44,943 nt of DNA from an uncultured Devosia sp. (GCF_946479885.1 NZ_CAMLHM010000032.1:1-44943); one strand, 5' to 3'; positions 32,524-40,715 are shown, numbered from the stretch's first letter. Program-made: numbers and translations. Notes: generated from the letters alone by a model not told the origin.

Positions 32524-33348
32524 ATGGCGACTGGCGCGATACGAACCGGAACGGCCGGCTGGGTGTTCGAACCCTGGCGCGGCACCTTCTTTCCCGAAGG
32601 GCTGGTGCAGAAAAAGGAGCTGGCCTATGCCAGCTCCAGGCTGGGCACGATCGAGATCAACGCCACCTTCCGCGCCAACCAGAAGCCGGAAAGCTTCGCC
32701 AAGTGGGCCGGCGAGGCGCGCGATGGCTTCGTGTTCTCGATCAAGGGCCCGCAGCTGGTGACCCACATCAAGCGGCTCAAGAATTGCGAGCAGGAGCTGG
32801 CCAACTTCTTTGCCTCGGGGCCGCTGGCGTTGGGCGCCAAGCTCGGGCCCTTTGTCTGGCAACTGCCGCCCAATGTCGGCTATGACAGAGCCGTGCTGAG
32901 CACTTTCCTCAAGCTGCTGCCATCAAGCACTGACGACTACGTCGCCCTGGCGGGCAAGGCCGATGAGCGGCTCAAATCGGTGCCATTCCTTGCCGCCGAG
33001 GGGGTTGGCCCGATCCGCCACGCCATCGAAATGCGCAATGCCAGTTTCGATGTGCCCGAGGTCAATGCGCTGCTGAGCGAGCACAACGTGGCCCGCGTCA
33101 TCGCCGATACGGCTGAAAGCCCATCGCGTGCGCTGACCGCCGATTTCGCCTATTGCCGATTGCAGGGGCCGCCACGGGGCGACGGCTACCAGGCTGCCGA
33201 CATCGCCGAATGGGCGGCGACTGCCAAAGCCTGGGCCGCCGAGGGCAGGGACGTGTTTGCCTATTTCGTGCATGAGGACAAGCTGCACGCCCCGGCCAAT
33301 GCCATCGCCTTGCGCCAAGCGGCCGGCATCGCGCTGCCCGGGGACTAA
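32524..33348 (+). CDS. DUF72 domain protein (YecE-like)
   Basis: The 274-residue protein begins MATGAIRTGTAGWVFEPWRGTFFPEGLVQKKELAYASSRLGTIEINATFRANQKPESFAKW, the distinctive DUF72 start, with the YecE-like VFSIKGPQLVTHIKRL and AIEMRNASFDVPEVNALL strands of a TIM barrel. Function is unknown, though it is common. GGGGAGGAC gives a strong SD 7 nt upstream. The stop is followed by a hairpin (GGTGCC/GGCGCC near 33388). Confidence 0.92.
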   Translation: MATGAIRTGTAGWVFEPWRGTFFPEGLVQKKELAYASSRLGTIEINATFRANQKPESFAKWAGEARDGFVFSIKGPQLVTHIKRLKNCEQELANFFASGPLALGAKLGPFVWQLPPNVGYDRAVLSTFLKLLPSSTDDYVALAGKADERLKSVPFLAAEGVGPIRHAIEMRNASFDVPEVNALLSEHNVARVIADTAESPSRALTADFAYCRLQGPPRGDGYQAADIAEWAATAKAWAAEGRDVFAYFVHEDKLHAPANAIALRQAAGIALPGD

Positions 33349-33510
33349 TCGCACGATTCAAGATCGCCGCGTTTGCCGACCTGGATGGGTGCCTTCGGCG
33401 CCGCAAGCCGCAATTTTTGCCGTCGGCGACAGACTTCGGTAAGGCAATTATGGTCCAATGACCGCCACAGTGCGCACGCATCTTCATCGTGCTTCGACAG
33501 GCCATTTTCT

Positions 33511-34365
33511 ATGCTGAATGCCACCCAGGAAGACCACGAGTCGCCCGCTGTCGTGCATGCCGACGCCATGCTCGGCGTGCTTGCCAGCCAACTGGGCATG
33601 GGATTTTGGCGCATGCTGGTGGCCAATGGCGCCATGTACTGGTCTGAGCACGCTTTCGAGATTTATGGCTTGCCGCCGCAGAACGAGCCGCTGACCATGG
33701 AAGAGGCCATGAGCCACGTCGTCGACTATGATCGGCCGACTGTCGTGGCCATGCTCAAGCGCAGCATTTCTGAGCGTCGGGCGCAGAAGACCAAGTTTCG
33801 CATCGAGACCGGCGCCGGCATCAAGGTGGTCGAGTGTACGGCCGATGTGAGGATCGGCCCGGGCGGCGATGTGTCAGAAGTCTTCGGCACGATGCAGGAT
33901 ATTACCGGCCATTCCATGAAGGACGCCAATGCCGTCGGCCGAAGCCTGCTGGTTCGCAGCTTGATGAAGAACGTGCCGGCGGCCATCGCCGTGCTGGACC
34001 GGCAGATGAATTATCTGGCGGTCAGCGACTATTGGATCGCCGGGCACAAGACCGCCGTGAGCGGCAACCTGATCGGCAAGAACCACTATGTGGTGCGCCC
34101 TGATATCAGCCCCGATCACAAGGCCGAGCACAGGCGCGTGCTGGCTGGGGAAACCATCCACAGCCCGCGCGCCTACATGAAGGATGGCAGCGGCAAGATC
34201 GTGCCGCAGATGTGCGTCATGTGTCCCTGGCACAAGGTGGATGGAACCATTGGCGGCATGATGCTGATGCTGGGCTCTGTCGACACGCCGGTCGCCCTGA
34301 CCCCGGCCGGTCCTACGACGCGGCCGACGCGGAACGAACTGCTGGAAATCCTGCAGGATCTCTGA
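33511..34365 (+). CDS. Two-PAS-domain protein without an output domain
   Basis: From ATG 33511 the protein has 284 residues and two PAS repeats: PAS1 about 22-133 (LGMGFWRMLVANGAMYWSEHAFEIYGLP ... GTMQDIT) and PAS2 about 148-257 (VPAAIAVLDRQMNYLAVSDYWI ... KVDGTIGGMMLMLGSVD). No kinase, GGDEF, EAL, HTH or methyl-accepting domain is present and none is adjacent. In PAS2 the PWxxxDGxIGG strand is preceded by Cys235-V-M-Cys238-P-W-His241, unusual for PAS and suggestive of metal or redox sensing. The rest of the frame to 33373 has no support. Partner unknown. Confidence 0.8.
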   Translation: MLNATQEDHESPAVVHADAMLGVLASQLGMGFWRMLVANGAMYWSEHAFEIYGLPPQNEPLTMEEAMSHVVDYDRPTVVAMLKRSISERRAQKTKFRIETGAGIKVVECTADVRIGPGGDVSEVFGTMQDITGHSMKDANAVGRSLLVRSLMKNVPAAIAVLDRQMNYLAVSDYWIAGHKTAVSGNLIGKNHYVVRPDISPDHKAEHRRVLAGETIHSPRAYMKDGSGKIVPQMCVMCPWHKVDGTIGGMMLMLGSVDTPVALTPAGPTTRPTRNELLEILQDL

Positions 34366-34480
34366 CGAGCGGCCACGGGCCCTGTCGGCGCTATCGGCAT
34401 CACAAGCCCGTTTCCCGCTGGAAATCGTCGCAATGGCGTTCTATCCAACTGCCCATAGCGTCAGCCGAAAGACCCGCAGC

Positions 34481-34990
34481 ATGGCCGCATCGATACTCCA
34501 CCCGCTCGACAAGAAATCGGCGGGCCTCGCCTTTGTTCTGGGCCTGGTGACCATCCTCGCCGCCTGGGGATCCCAGGTCATCGGCGGGCTCCAGCCTTGC
34601 GAGCTGTGCCTCGAGCAGCGCATGGCCTATTATTACGGCCTGCCGATCCTGCTGGCTGTGCTGGTCACCTGGAACCGCCTGCCACTCATGGTGTGGTACG
34701 TCGCCATGGCCGTGGTCACCGCCATCTTCGTGTGGGGCGCCTATATGGGCGCCTATCATGCGGGCGTCGAATGGGGTTTCTGGCCGGGCCCGACCGCCTG
34801 CACCGGCGTCGGTGGGCCGATGGATTTCGACGCGCTCAGCAACCTGACCCCGGTCATCGGCTGCGACGTGGTGCAGTTCCGCCTCTTCGGCATTTCGCTG
34901 GCCGGCTATAATGCACTGATCTCGCTGGCTATCGTGGCGCTGCTGGGTCTGGCCATGTGGGCCCAGGCACGCCGAGGCAAGCGGGGCTAG
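34481..34990 (+). CDS. dsbB: Disulfide bond formation protein DsbB
   Basis: The 169-residue protein from ATG 34481 has four membrane helices and the two periplasmic cysteine pairs: Cys40 and Cys43 in QPCELCLEQR, and Cys107 with Cys128 in the second loop (TACTG ... VIGCDVVQF). LFGISLAGYNALISL is the usual last helix start. It re-oxidises DsbA with quinone as acceptor. An alternative start at 34433 has GGAAAT at 8 nt and cannot be excluded. No dsbA is in the window. Its stop overlaps the opposing parE stop by four bases. Confidence 0.88.
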   Translation: MAASILHPLDKKSAGLAFVLGLVTILAAWGSQVIGGLQPCELCLEQRMAYYYGLPILLAVLVTWNRLPLMVWYVAMAVVTAIFVWGAYMGAYHAGVEWGFWPGPTACTGVGGPMDFDALSNLTPVIGCDVVQFRLFGISLAGYNALISLAIVALLGLAMWAQARRGKRG

Positions 34991-35280
34991 TCGCCCAACA
35001 CTTTGTGCAGATTCCGGGCGCCGTGCAGCACGCGATAGACATTCACGCTGTTGGCGCCGACGTAGTAAATTATGGAGTAGCTTCCATAAGGCCGCCGGCG
35101 ATAGCCCTTTGCCTCATAACCTGGCACTACGGCAAAACGTTCGGGCTGATCGTCCAGCCCTTCGCACGCCGCCGCTAGTTCCTCGACAAATCCTGCCGCC
35201 CGACTGGGGTTGTCGCGCGCTATGGCGCGCGCGATGCCGACCAAGTCTCTTCGAGCGGCCGCCGAGTAGACGACGGGCAT
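34987..35280 (-). CDS. parE: ParE/RelE-family toxin
   Basis: The 97-residue protein matches the RelE/ParE toxin fold: YSAAARRDLVGIARAIARDNPSRAAGFVEEL, GYEAKGYRRRPYGSYSIIYYVGANSVNVYRVLHGARNLHKVL. The last strand with RVLHGARN is typical of ParE. ParE toxins inhibit DNA gyrase; the target here is inferred. ATG 35280 overlaps the antitoxin TGA by one base, so expression is coupled to parD. Confidence 0.9.
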   Translation of the reverse strand: MPVVYSAAARRDLVGIARAIARDNPSRAAGFVEELAAACEGLDDQPERFAVVPGYEAKGYRRRPYGSYSIIYYVGANSVNVYRVLHGARNLHKVLGD

Positions 35281-35540
35281 CAGGAGACTTTCTTGGTTGC
35301 CTGAGCAACGATTTCCCGCAGCTCGGCAAACACCTCTTCAGCGGAGTAAACACGGCCGGCCGCGAAGTCGTCTTCGCCCTCCTTGATGAGAGCTGTGAGC
35401 TCTCGGAACGCGGCTTCGCGCTCCTGCACCAGCCTGACGCCTTCGCGCAGGACTTCGCTCTTGGAATTGTAGCGACCGTTCTCGACGAGGTCGGTCACGA
35501 CCTTTTCGAGGTTTTCGCCCAGTTCTGCGCTGATGGCCAT
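35280..35540 (-). CDS. parD: ParD-family antitoxin
   Basis: The 86-residue protein has a ribbon-helix-helix N-terminus (ISAELGENLEKVVTDLVENGRYNSKSEVLREGVRLVQERE) and an acidic C-terminal half that wraps the toxin. GGAGG precedes ATG 35540. It should autorepress through the palindrome at 35563-35587. First gene of the parDE pair. Confidence 0.92.
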   Translation of the reverse strand: MAISAELGENLEKVVTDLVENGRYNSKSEVLREGVRLVQEREAAFRELTALIKEGEDDFAAGRVYSAEEVFAELREIVAQATKKVS

Positions 35541-35562
35541 GGCGCCTGCCTCCTGTCAATCT

Positions 35563-35598
35563 GCAACCAATAATAGTTATTGGTTGCGTGCTCGGCAA
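35563..35598 (-). promoter_or_regulatory. parDE promoter with perfect palindromic operator
   Basis: GCAACCAATAA (35563-35573), TAG, TTATTGGTTGC (35577-35587) is a perfect 11-bp inverted repeat centred 35 nt upstream of parD. On the minus strand TTGCCG (35598-35593), 17 nt, TATTAT (35575-35570) form a promoter whose -10 and spacer lie in the palindrome. ParD/ParDE binding there would block transcription. Confidence 0.75.
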
Positions 35599-35601
35599 GG
35601 G

Positions 35602-36159
35602 TTACGGCTCCAGTTCGATATCCCAGTAGAGATAGTCCAGCCAGCTCTGGTGCAGGTGGTTGGGCGGGAAGGCGCGGCCGTTATTGTGCAGGTCATGCAC
35701 AGTGGGATGGTAGGGCTTCTGATGCGGGAACATGCGGATTTCGCTGGGCATGCGGTTGGCCTTGCGCAGGTTGCAGGGCGCACAGGCGGCGACGACATTT
35801 TCCCAGGTGGTCTGGCCACCCTTGGAGCGGGGGATGACGTGATCGAAGGTCAGGTCGTCCTTGCTGCCGCAATACTGGCACTGGAAGCGATCGCGCAGGA
35901 ACACGTTGAAACGGGTGAAGGCGGGGTGGCGTGCCGGCTTCACGTAATCGCGCAGCGAGACGACGCTGGGCAGCCGCATCTCGAAGCTGGGCGAGTGGAT
36001 GACCGTGTCGTAGAGCGAGACGATATTGACGCGATCCAGGCACACCGCCTTGATGGCGTCCTGCCAAGACCAGAGCGAGAGCGGATAATAGCTGAGCGGC
36101 CGAAAATCGGCGTTCAACACCAGAGCGGGACAGGCCTCAGGCGACACGTGGATGGTCAC
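35602..36159 (-). CDS. HNH endonuclease family protein
   Basis: The 185-residue protein carries a C-terminal HNH domain: FQCQYCGSKDDLTFDHVIPRSKGG with the first zinc cysteine pair and the catalytic His, then ENVVAACAPCNLRKANR with the second pair. The N-terminal half (ALVLNADFRPLSYYPLSLWSWQDAIKAVCLDRV) and the tail LDYLYWDIELEP define a well-conserved alphaproteobacterial group of unknown function. It ends 4 nt before the parDE -35, so read-through into parDE is possible. Its own leader has a small hairpin (TCCCG-AAA-CGGGA near 36168). Confidence 0.9.
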   Translation of the reverse strand: MTIHVSPEACPALVLNADFRPLSYYPLSLWSWQDAIKAVCLDRVNIVSLYDTVIHSPSFEMRLPSVVSLRDYVKPARHPAFTRFNVFLRDRFQCQYCGSKDDLTFDHVIPRSKGGQTTWENVVAACAPCNLRKANRMPSEIRMFPHQKPYHPTVHDLHNNGRAFPPNHLHQSWLDYLYWDIELEP

Positions 36160-36249
36160 TAGAGTCTCCCGAAACGGGAATCGAGTAAGTCCATAGCCCC
36201 TTTATACTAAGCCGTTTGTGTCAGGGCTGTGAAGCGGGGCAGTCGCGCT

Positions 36250-36909
36250 TTATTTTGTCGCCACGCGGGCGATGAACTCGCTCGCAAAGGCCAGGCCGTC
36301 GGGGGCGATGCCGTGGCCCACGCCGGGACTCACGTGATAGCTCACCTCATAGCCGGCGAGGCGCAGCGCGACATCGGCATCGGCGCTGTGCTCGGGATCG
36401 ACCACATTGTCCATATCGCCATGCACCAGGCAGACCGGGCTTTTGGCGAGCGGTGCGCTGCCGAAGCCATCGGGCGGCAGGAAGGCGCCGGAAAAGGCGA
36501 TGATGCCCATCAGCGGCCGCTCCAGCGACAGGCCGGTATGCAGCGCCATCATCGCGCCCTGGCTGAAGCCAGCAAGAATGGTGTTTTCGGGCCCTATACC
36601 CGACTGGCTCCAGAGGTCCTCGAGAAATTCTGTTAGCACCGGGCGGGCCTGCACCACGCCTTCCTGGCGCTTGGCCAGCCGGTCGCCATCGAAGCTGACG
36701 TCGAACCACTGGAAGCCAACGGCAAACTGCCGGCATTGCTCGGGCGCGTTGGGCGAAATGAAGACCGCATCGGGCAGAATGCCCTGCCAATGCGGCGCCA
36801 GCCCGATCAGGTCATTGCCATCGCTGCCATAGCCATGCAGCAGCACCACCGCCTGTTTGGGAGTGCCGCCGGAGGCTGGGGGCAGCATGGGGCCGGAGAG
36901 CTTGGTCAC
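36250..36909 (-). CDS. Alpha/beta-fold esterase (phospholipase/carboxylesterase type)
   Basis: The 219-residue protein has LHGYGSDGNDLIGLAPHW (oxyanion region), the nucleophile elbow GFSQG (Ser116), Asp in LVHGDMDNVVDP and His in GVGHGI, the layout of the Est/YpfH carboxylesterase family. Substrate unknown. ATG 36909 overlaps the alkA stop by ATGA, so it is translationally coupled to alkA. Confidence 0.9.
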   Translation of the reverse strand: MTKLSGPMLPPASGGTPKQAVVLLHGYGSDGNDLIGLAPHWQGILPDAVFISPNAPEQCRQFAVGFQWFDVSFDGDRLAKRQEGVVQARPVLTEFLEDLWSQSGIGPENTILAGFSQGAMMALHTGLSLERPLMGIIAFSGAFLPPDGFGSAPLAKSPVCLVHGDMDNVVDPEHSADADVALRLAGYEVSYHVSPGVGHGIAPDGLAFASEFIARVATK

Positions 36910-37565
36910 AGAAGGATTCCTTCCCGGTCGCGCATGACCGCGAAATAGCGCCAGAACAGCAGGGCCGCGGCGGAGCGATGCGGCATCCAGCCGGCGGCGA
37001 TGCCGATCATGTCCTTGATGGTGGGACGAGCGTCAAGCCCGAGGCCGTGGTGAACGGCCTTGAGCAAGGCCAGATCGCCTGATGGGAACACGTCGGGATG
37101 CTGGGCGCAGAACATCAGGTAGACCTCCGCCGTCCATGGGCCGATGCCCTTGTGCGCGACGAGATAGCGCACCGCTTCCTCTGCCGGCAGCGTCTCCAGA
37201 TGGGCAAAATCGAGCGTGCCGGCGACCATGGCCTCGGCAATGGCCCGCACGGTGCGGAACTTGCTGCCGGAAAAACCGGCTGCGCGCACGGTTTCCTCGG
37301 ACAAAGCAAGATAGGTGACCGGATCGAGCGCGCCCGGCACCTGCTCGAAGCGCGACCAGATGGCACTGGCACTGGCGACCGATACCTGCTGCCCGGTGAT
37401 GACCTTGGCAATACCAGGAAAACCCGGTGGATTGATGCGTGGCAGCACCGGCCCGGCAAAGTCGCGCACCGCGAGCAGCCGCGGGTCGATCGCCACCAGC
37501 ATTTCGATATGAGCCGCGATGGCCTCGGCGCTGTTGAGACGCGGTGACGGCGGCAATGCGCTCAT
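36906..37565 (-). CDS. DNA-3-methyladenine glycosylase II (AlkA-like)
   Basis: From ATG 37565 the protein has 219 residues with a helix-hairpin-helix (LVAHKGIGPWTAEVYLMF, about 135-152) and the catalytic Asp164 in DVFPSGDLAL, as in AlkA. It excises alkylated bases; the N-terminal TATA-like domain of E. coli AlkA is absent, so it is the short form. It drives the alkA-esterase operon. Only 13 nt lie between its ATG and the GTG of divergent gluQ. The frame beyond 37565 overlaps gluQ and is rejected. Confidence 0.9.
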   Translation of the reverse strand: MSALPPSPRLNSAEAIAAHIEMLVAIDPRLLAVRDFAGPVLPRINPPGFPGIAKVITGQQVSVASASAIWSRFEQVPGALDPVTYLALSEETVRAAGFSGSKFRTVRAIAEAMVAGTLDFAHLETLPAEEAVRYLVAHKGIGPWTAEVYLMFCAQHPDVFPSGDLALLKAVHHGLGLDARPTIKDMIGIAAGWMPHRSAAALLFWRYFAVMRDREGILL

Positions 37566-37578
37566 GTAGAAAACCCCG

Positions 37579-38478
37579 GTGTCAAAGCCGTCATCCAGTC
37601 CTGTCCTTCGCTTCGCGCCCAGCCCCAATGGGCGGCTGCATCTGGGCCATGCCTATTCGGCGCTCGTCACCTGGAACGCCGCCACCCTGCTTGGCGGCAC
37701 GGCCCTGCTGCGGATCGAAGACATCGATGCCGAACGCAGTAAACCCGAATTCAGCGCCGCGATCCTTGAGGATCTGCACTGGCTCGGCCTTAACTGGCCG
37801 GAACCGGTCATGCAGCAATCGCAGCGTATGGAGGTTTACGCCGAGGCCGGCAATCGGTTGCGCGACCAGGGTCTGCTCTACCCGTGCTTCTGTTCGCGCA
37901 GCGAGATCGCCGCCGCGGCCGACGGCACCGATCCGGATGGCGCGCCGCTTTATCCGGGCACCTGCCGGCATCTCGATCGCGGTGAGCAGATCGCGCGGCT
38001 GGAGCGCGGCGATCCGGTACAGTTCCGGCTCGACGCGGAAAGCGCCATGGCGCGCGTTGGCATGCTGACCTTCACCGTGGTTGGCCCATTGGTAACCGAC
38101 CGGCCGCAAATCCGCTATGCCCGGCCCGAGCGCTGGGGCGATGTGGTGCTGCAGCGCAAGGGCACGCCGACGAGCTACCACCTCAGCGTGGTGGTCGATG
38201 ACGCGGCACAGGGCACAACGCATGTGACCCGTGGCCGCGACATGGAGGCGGCGACCGATATCCATGCCCTCTTGCAAATGCTGCTGGGCCTGCCGGCGCC
38301 GATCTACCATTTTCACCGGCTGATCCTCGACGACGCGGGCAAGAAGCTCGCCAAATCGAAAGGCTCGCAGAGCCTGGCGGATCTGCGAGCCCAGGGTTGG
38401 ACGCCGGAGGATGTCCGAAGGGCGGTGGGGCTGCCACTAGTTCTGCTAACCCCGCGCACCGCGTTCCCTCGGACTTGA
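37579..38478 (+). CDS. gluQ: Glutamyl-Q tRNA(Asp) synthetase
   Basis: The 299-residue class I synthetase-like protein starts at GTG 37579, placing RFAPSPNGRLHLGHA (HIGH-type motif) at the N-terminus. The zinc site follows (CFCSR ... YPGTCRH), and the KMSKS-like motif is KKLAKSKGSQSL. It glutamylates queuosine of tRNA(Asp) and lacks the anticodon-binding domain of GluRS. The last residues (LTPRTAFPRT) and the stop codon come from the family B repeat at 38461, so the natural C-terminus may have been altered by the repeat. Confidence 0.92.
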   Translation: MSKPSSSPVLRFAPSPNGRLHLGHAYSALVTWNAATLLGGTALLRIEDIDAERSKPEFSAAILEDLHWLGLNWPEPVMQQSQRMEVYAEAGNRLRDQGLLYPCFCSRSEIAAAADGTDPDGAPLYPGTCRHLDRGEQIARLERGDPVQFRLDAESAMARVGMLTFTVVGPLVTDRPQIRYARPERWGDVVLQRKGTPTSYHLSVVVDDAAQGTTHVTRGRDMEAATDIHALLQMLLGLPAPIYHFHRLILDDAGKKLAKSKGSQSLADLRAQGWTPEDVRRAVGLPLVLLTPRTAFPRT

Positions 38479-38543
38479 TCCGAGGGCCACTCTCAACCCG
38501 GCACAGGTGGCGAAGGACCCTCGGGTCAAGCCCGAGGGAACGC
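38461..38543. repeat. Family B inverted repeat after gluQ
   Basis: GCGTTCCCTCGGACTTGATC (38461) and CCCTCGGGTCAAGCCCGAGGG (38518-38538) end in inverted arms (GCGTTCCCTCGG ... CCGAGGGAACGC). Each arm is itself a small hairpin. The unit overlaps the last 18 bases of gluQ and ends 25 bases before the opposing oxidoreductase stop, so it may be a bidirectional terminator. Confidence 0.8.
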
Positions 38544-38567
38544 CGGTGGGCGGGGAGGCATCGAGTG

Positions 38568-39515
38568 CTACGCCGCTGCCTTCTGCAGGAAGAACGGCTT
38601 CACCGTCTCCGCCACTGCCACCTCGAACGGCGTGCCGAAATCGGGGCCGAGGATGACGTCGAGCCTGGCATCGACCAGTTCCATCGGGTTGTTCCACAGA
38701 TAGCGCATCTTGATCACTTCGCGGATCACGCCATTGGCCAGGCCCATGGCCTGGAGGATAAGCCAGGGCAGCGGCGCCACCTTGAGCGGCACCGGCGACG
38801 CCTTGACGATGGCATCCATCAGCGCGCCATGGGTCACATAGTGGCCGGCAAAGTGGAAGTTCTCGAAGGCGCCGAATTCACCGCGCTTTTCGCCCAGCAC
38901 GGCGAAGGCGCGGCCGAGATCGGGCAGGTAGGCCCAGGCATGGCCCAGCTCAGGCGCGGCCATGCGATAGACCTTGCCCTTCTTGGCTTCCATCAGCATG
39001 GCCTGGTCGTACCAGTCGCCGCTATTGCCAGGGGCGTAGAAGTCGCCGGCCCTGACGATAATGGTCTGGAACTTGCCGGCCTTGCTGGCGGCGGCGAGCA
39101 TGTCTTCCTGCCGCACGCGGATGGCGCCGCGCTGGGTCTGCGGGCGCTGCGGGGTTGAGGGAGCCATGCGGCGATCGGAGGCGGCGTAGTTGTAGACATT
39201 GCCGGGAAACATCAGGGTCTTGCCGCTGTCGCCCATGGCAGCGATGACGGTGGCCAGTTGCGCCTCAGCACGACCCTTGTCCCACTTGTCATAGGGCAGG
39301 TTGAGCGCATTGACGACGATATCGGCGCCGGCGATTGCGGCCTGGAGGTCGGCGAGGTTGCCGGCATCACCCTTGTGGAAGGCGACGCCTGCAAGCGGGT
39401 GGCGATTGGAACGGCCAAAGCCGGTAACGGTGAAACCCGCCTGCTGGAAGGCGCTTGCGGCGTGATGGCCGATATGGCCGTTAATGCCCAGAACGGTGAC
39501 GTTGCCCTTGCTCAT
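38568..39515 (-). CDS. NAD(P)-binding oxidoreductase (NmrA/SDR-like)
   Basis: The 315-residue protein begins MSKGNVTVLGINGHIGHHAASAFQQAGFTVTGFGRS, a GxxGxxG Rossmann motif, then DIVVNALNLPYDKW and FPGNVYNYAA. It lacks the usual YxxxK at the SDR spacing, so it belongs to atypical epimerase-like or NmrA-like members. Substrate is unknown. It diverges from a LysR gene 86 nt away, which probably controls it. Confidence 0.88.
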   Translation of the reverse strand: MSKGNVTVLGINGHIGHHAASAFQQAGFTVTGFGRSNRHPLAGVAFHKGDAGNLADLQAAIAGADIVVNALNLPYDKWDKGRAEAQLATVIAAMGDSGKTLMFPGNVYNYAASDRRMAPSTPQRPQTQRGAIRVRQEDMLAAASKAGKFQTIIVRAGDFYAPGNSGDWYDQAMLMEAKKGKVYRMAAPELGHAWAYLPDLGRAFAVLGEKRGEFGAFENFHFAGHYVTHGALMDAIVKASPVPLKVAPLPWLILQAMGLANGVIREVIKMRYLWNNPMELVDARLDVILGPDFGTPFEVAVAETVKPFFLQKAAA

Positions 39516-39544
39516 CTCGAAACTCCGTTGTTGATGGACACAAC

Positions 39545-39579
39545 ATCAGCCATTCATTATCGTCGCGATATTGGCTGAT
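39545..39579. promoter_or_regulatory. Inverted repeat between oxidoreductase and LysR genes
   Basis: ATCAGCCA (39545-39552) and TGGCTGAT (39572-39579) are inverted with a 19-nt spacer, in the 86-nt divergent intergenic region. ATTCA-ATTA-TGAAT lies just before the LysR start. These are candidate operator sites for the LysR protein. Confidence 0.5.
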
Positions 39580-39601
39580 TTCGTAGGTCGAATATTCAAT
39601 T

Positions 39602-40492
39602 ATGAATAGAGAACCGGATTGGGCGCTGTGGCGCAGTTTCTCTGCCGTGGTGGCCAATGGCTCGCTTTCGGCGGCGGCGCGGGAGCTTGGCATCAGCCAG
39701 CCGACCGTTGGTCGCCATATCGAGACGCTGGAGGCCGATCTGGGCCTCGTGCTGTTCGAGCGCAGCCTCAGCGGTCTCAAGCCCAATGTGACGGCTTTGC
39801 GCATCTATGAGCCGGTGGCGCAGGCCCAGGCCTCACTGGCCGAAGCTGCCATCATGGCCGAGGGCGCGCAGGACGATCTGGGCGGCACCGTGCGCATCAC
39901 GGCCAGCGTGGTCATCTCCAACTATGTGTTGCCCACCTTGCTGGTGCCGATCCGCCAGCTCTATCCCCGTATCGCCATCGAGACCGTGCCCTCCGATTCG
40001 GCCGAGAACCTGCTGCTGCGCGAGGCCGATATCGCCATCCGCATGTTCCGCCCCACCCAGCTCGAGCTGGTGACGCGGCATCTGGGCGACCTGCCCATCA
40101 TCCCCACGGCGCATCAGGACTATCTTGCCCGCCGCGGTACGCCCGGGGACGTTTCCGAGCTCTATGGCCATGACATGATCGGGCTGGACCGTTCCGACCT
40201 CATCATTGCCCATGCCAGGTCCATCGGCCTGCCGCTGACGCGCGAGCAGTTCGTCGTGCGCACGGACGACCAGACGCAGATGTGGGAATTGCTCAAGGCG
40301 GGGCTGGGCATCGGCTTTGCCCAGGCGAGCCTCGTGCGGTCGACGCCGGGCATGGTGGCGCTGCCGCTCGATCTGGCCATTCCGCCGCTCCAGGTGTGGC
40401 TCACCACACACAGGGAATTGTTCACGTCGCACCGGATTCGTGCCATCTATGACGCGCTGGCTGAGGGGCTGGTGACCTATATCAACGCCTAG
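39602..40492 (+). CDS. LysR-family transcriptional regulator
   Basis: The 296-residue protein has the N-terminal winged HTH (FSAVVANGSLSAAARELGISQPTVGRHIETLEADLGLVLFERS, about 13-55), a linker helix and an effector-binding fold (IRITASVVISNYVLPTLLVPIRQLYPRIAIETVPSDSAENLLLREADIAIR). It likely regulates the divergent oxidoreductase gene and itself. Inducer unknown. Confidence 0.93.
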   Translation: MNREPDWALWRSFSAVVANGSLSAAARELGISQPTVGRHIETLEADLGLVLFERSLSGLKPNVTALRIYEPVAQAQASLAEAAIMAEGAQDDLGGTVRITASVVISNYVLPTLLVPIRQLYPRIAIETVPSDSAENLLLREADIAIRMFRPTQLELVTRHLGDLPIIPTAHQDYLARRGTPGDVSELYGHDMIGLDRSDLIIAHARSIGLPLTREQFVVRTDDQTQMWELLKAGLGIGFAQASLVRSTPGMVALPLDLAIPPLQVWLTTHRELFTSHRIRAIYDALAEGLVTYINA

Positions 40493-40513
40493 CATCTCTA
40501 TCGGCAGGACCCT

Positions 40514-40711
40514 ATGCAGACCGCTCTCAATATCGCCATCGCCCTTGCGCTGCTCTTCGTCGTCATCGTGCTGGGGATGGGCCTGTGGAACATGCTCAAG
40601 GGCGGGCCGGGCAATACCAGCCAGCGGCTGATGCGCCTGCGCGTCATCGGGCAGGCCGTGGCCCTGGTCCTGCTGCTGGGCGCACTGTTCTTCTTCGGCG
40701 GGCGCGGCTAG
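40514..40711 (+). CDS. Twin transmembrane protein (HIG1-like)
   Basis: The 65-residue protein has two membrane helices (about 5-26 and 42-61) around LWNMLKGGPGNTSQRLMRLRV. AGGA lies 5 nt upstream of the start. It corresponds to the short HIG1-domain-like proteins found before the adenosyltransferase in Rhizobiales. The next gene starts 4 nt after its stop, so they form one operon. Function unknown. Confidence 0.8.
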   Translation: MQTALNIAIALALLFVVIVLGMGLWNMLKGGPGNTSQRLMRLRVIGQAVALVLLLGALFFFGGRG

Positions 40712-40715
40712 CCCC

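Noticed and set aside
36160..36249. tRNA or ncRNA gene
   Set aside because: No cloverleaf or conserved tRNA arms; only a 5-bp hairpin and a TATAAA-like sequence with poor -35.
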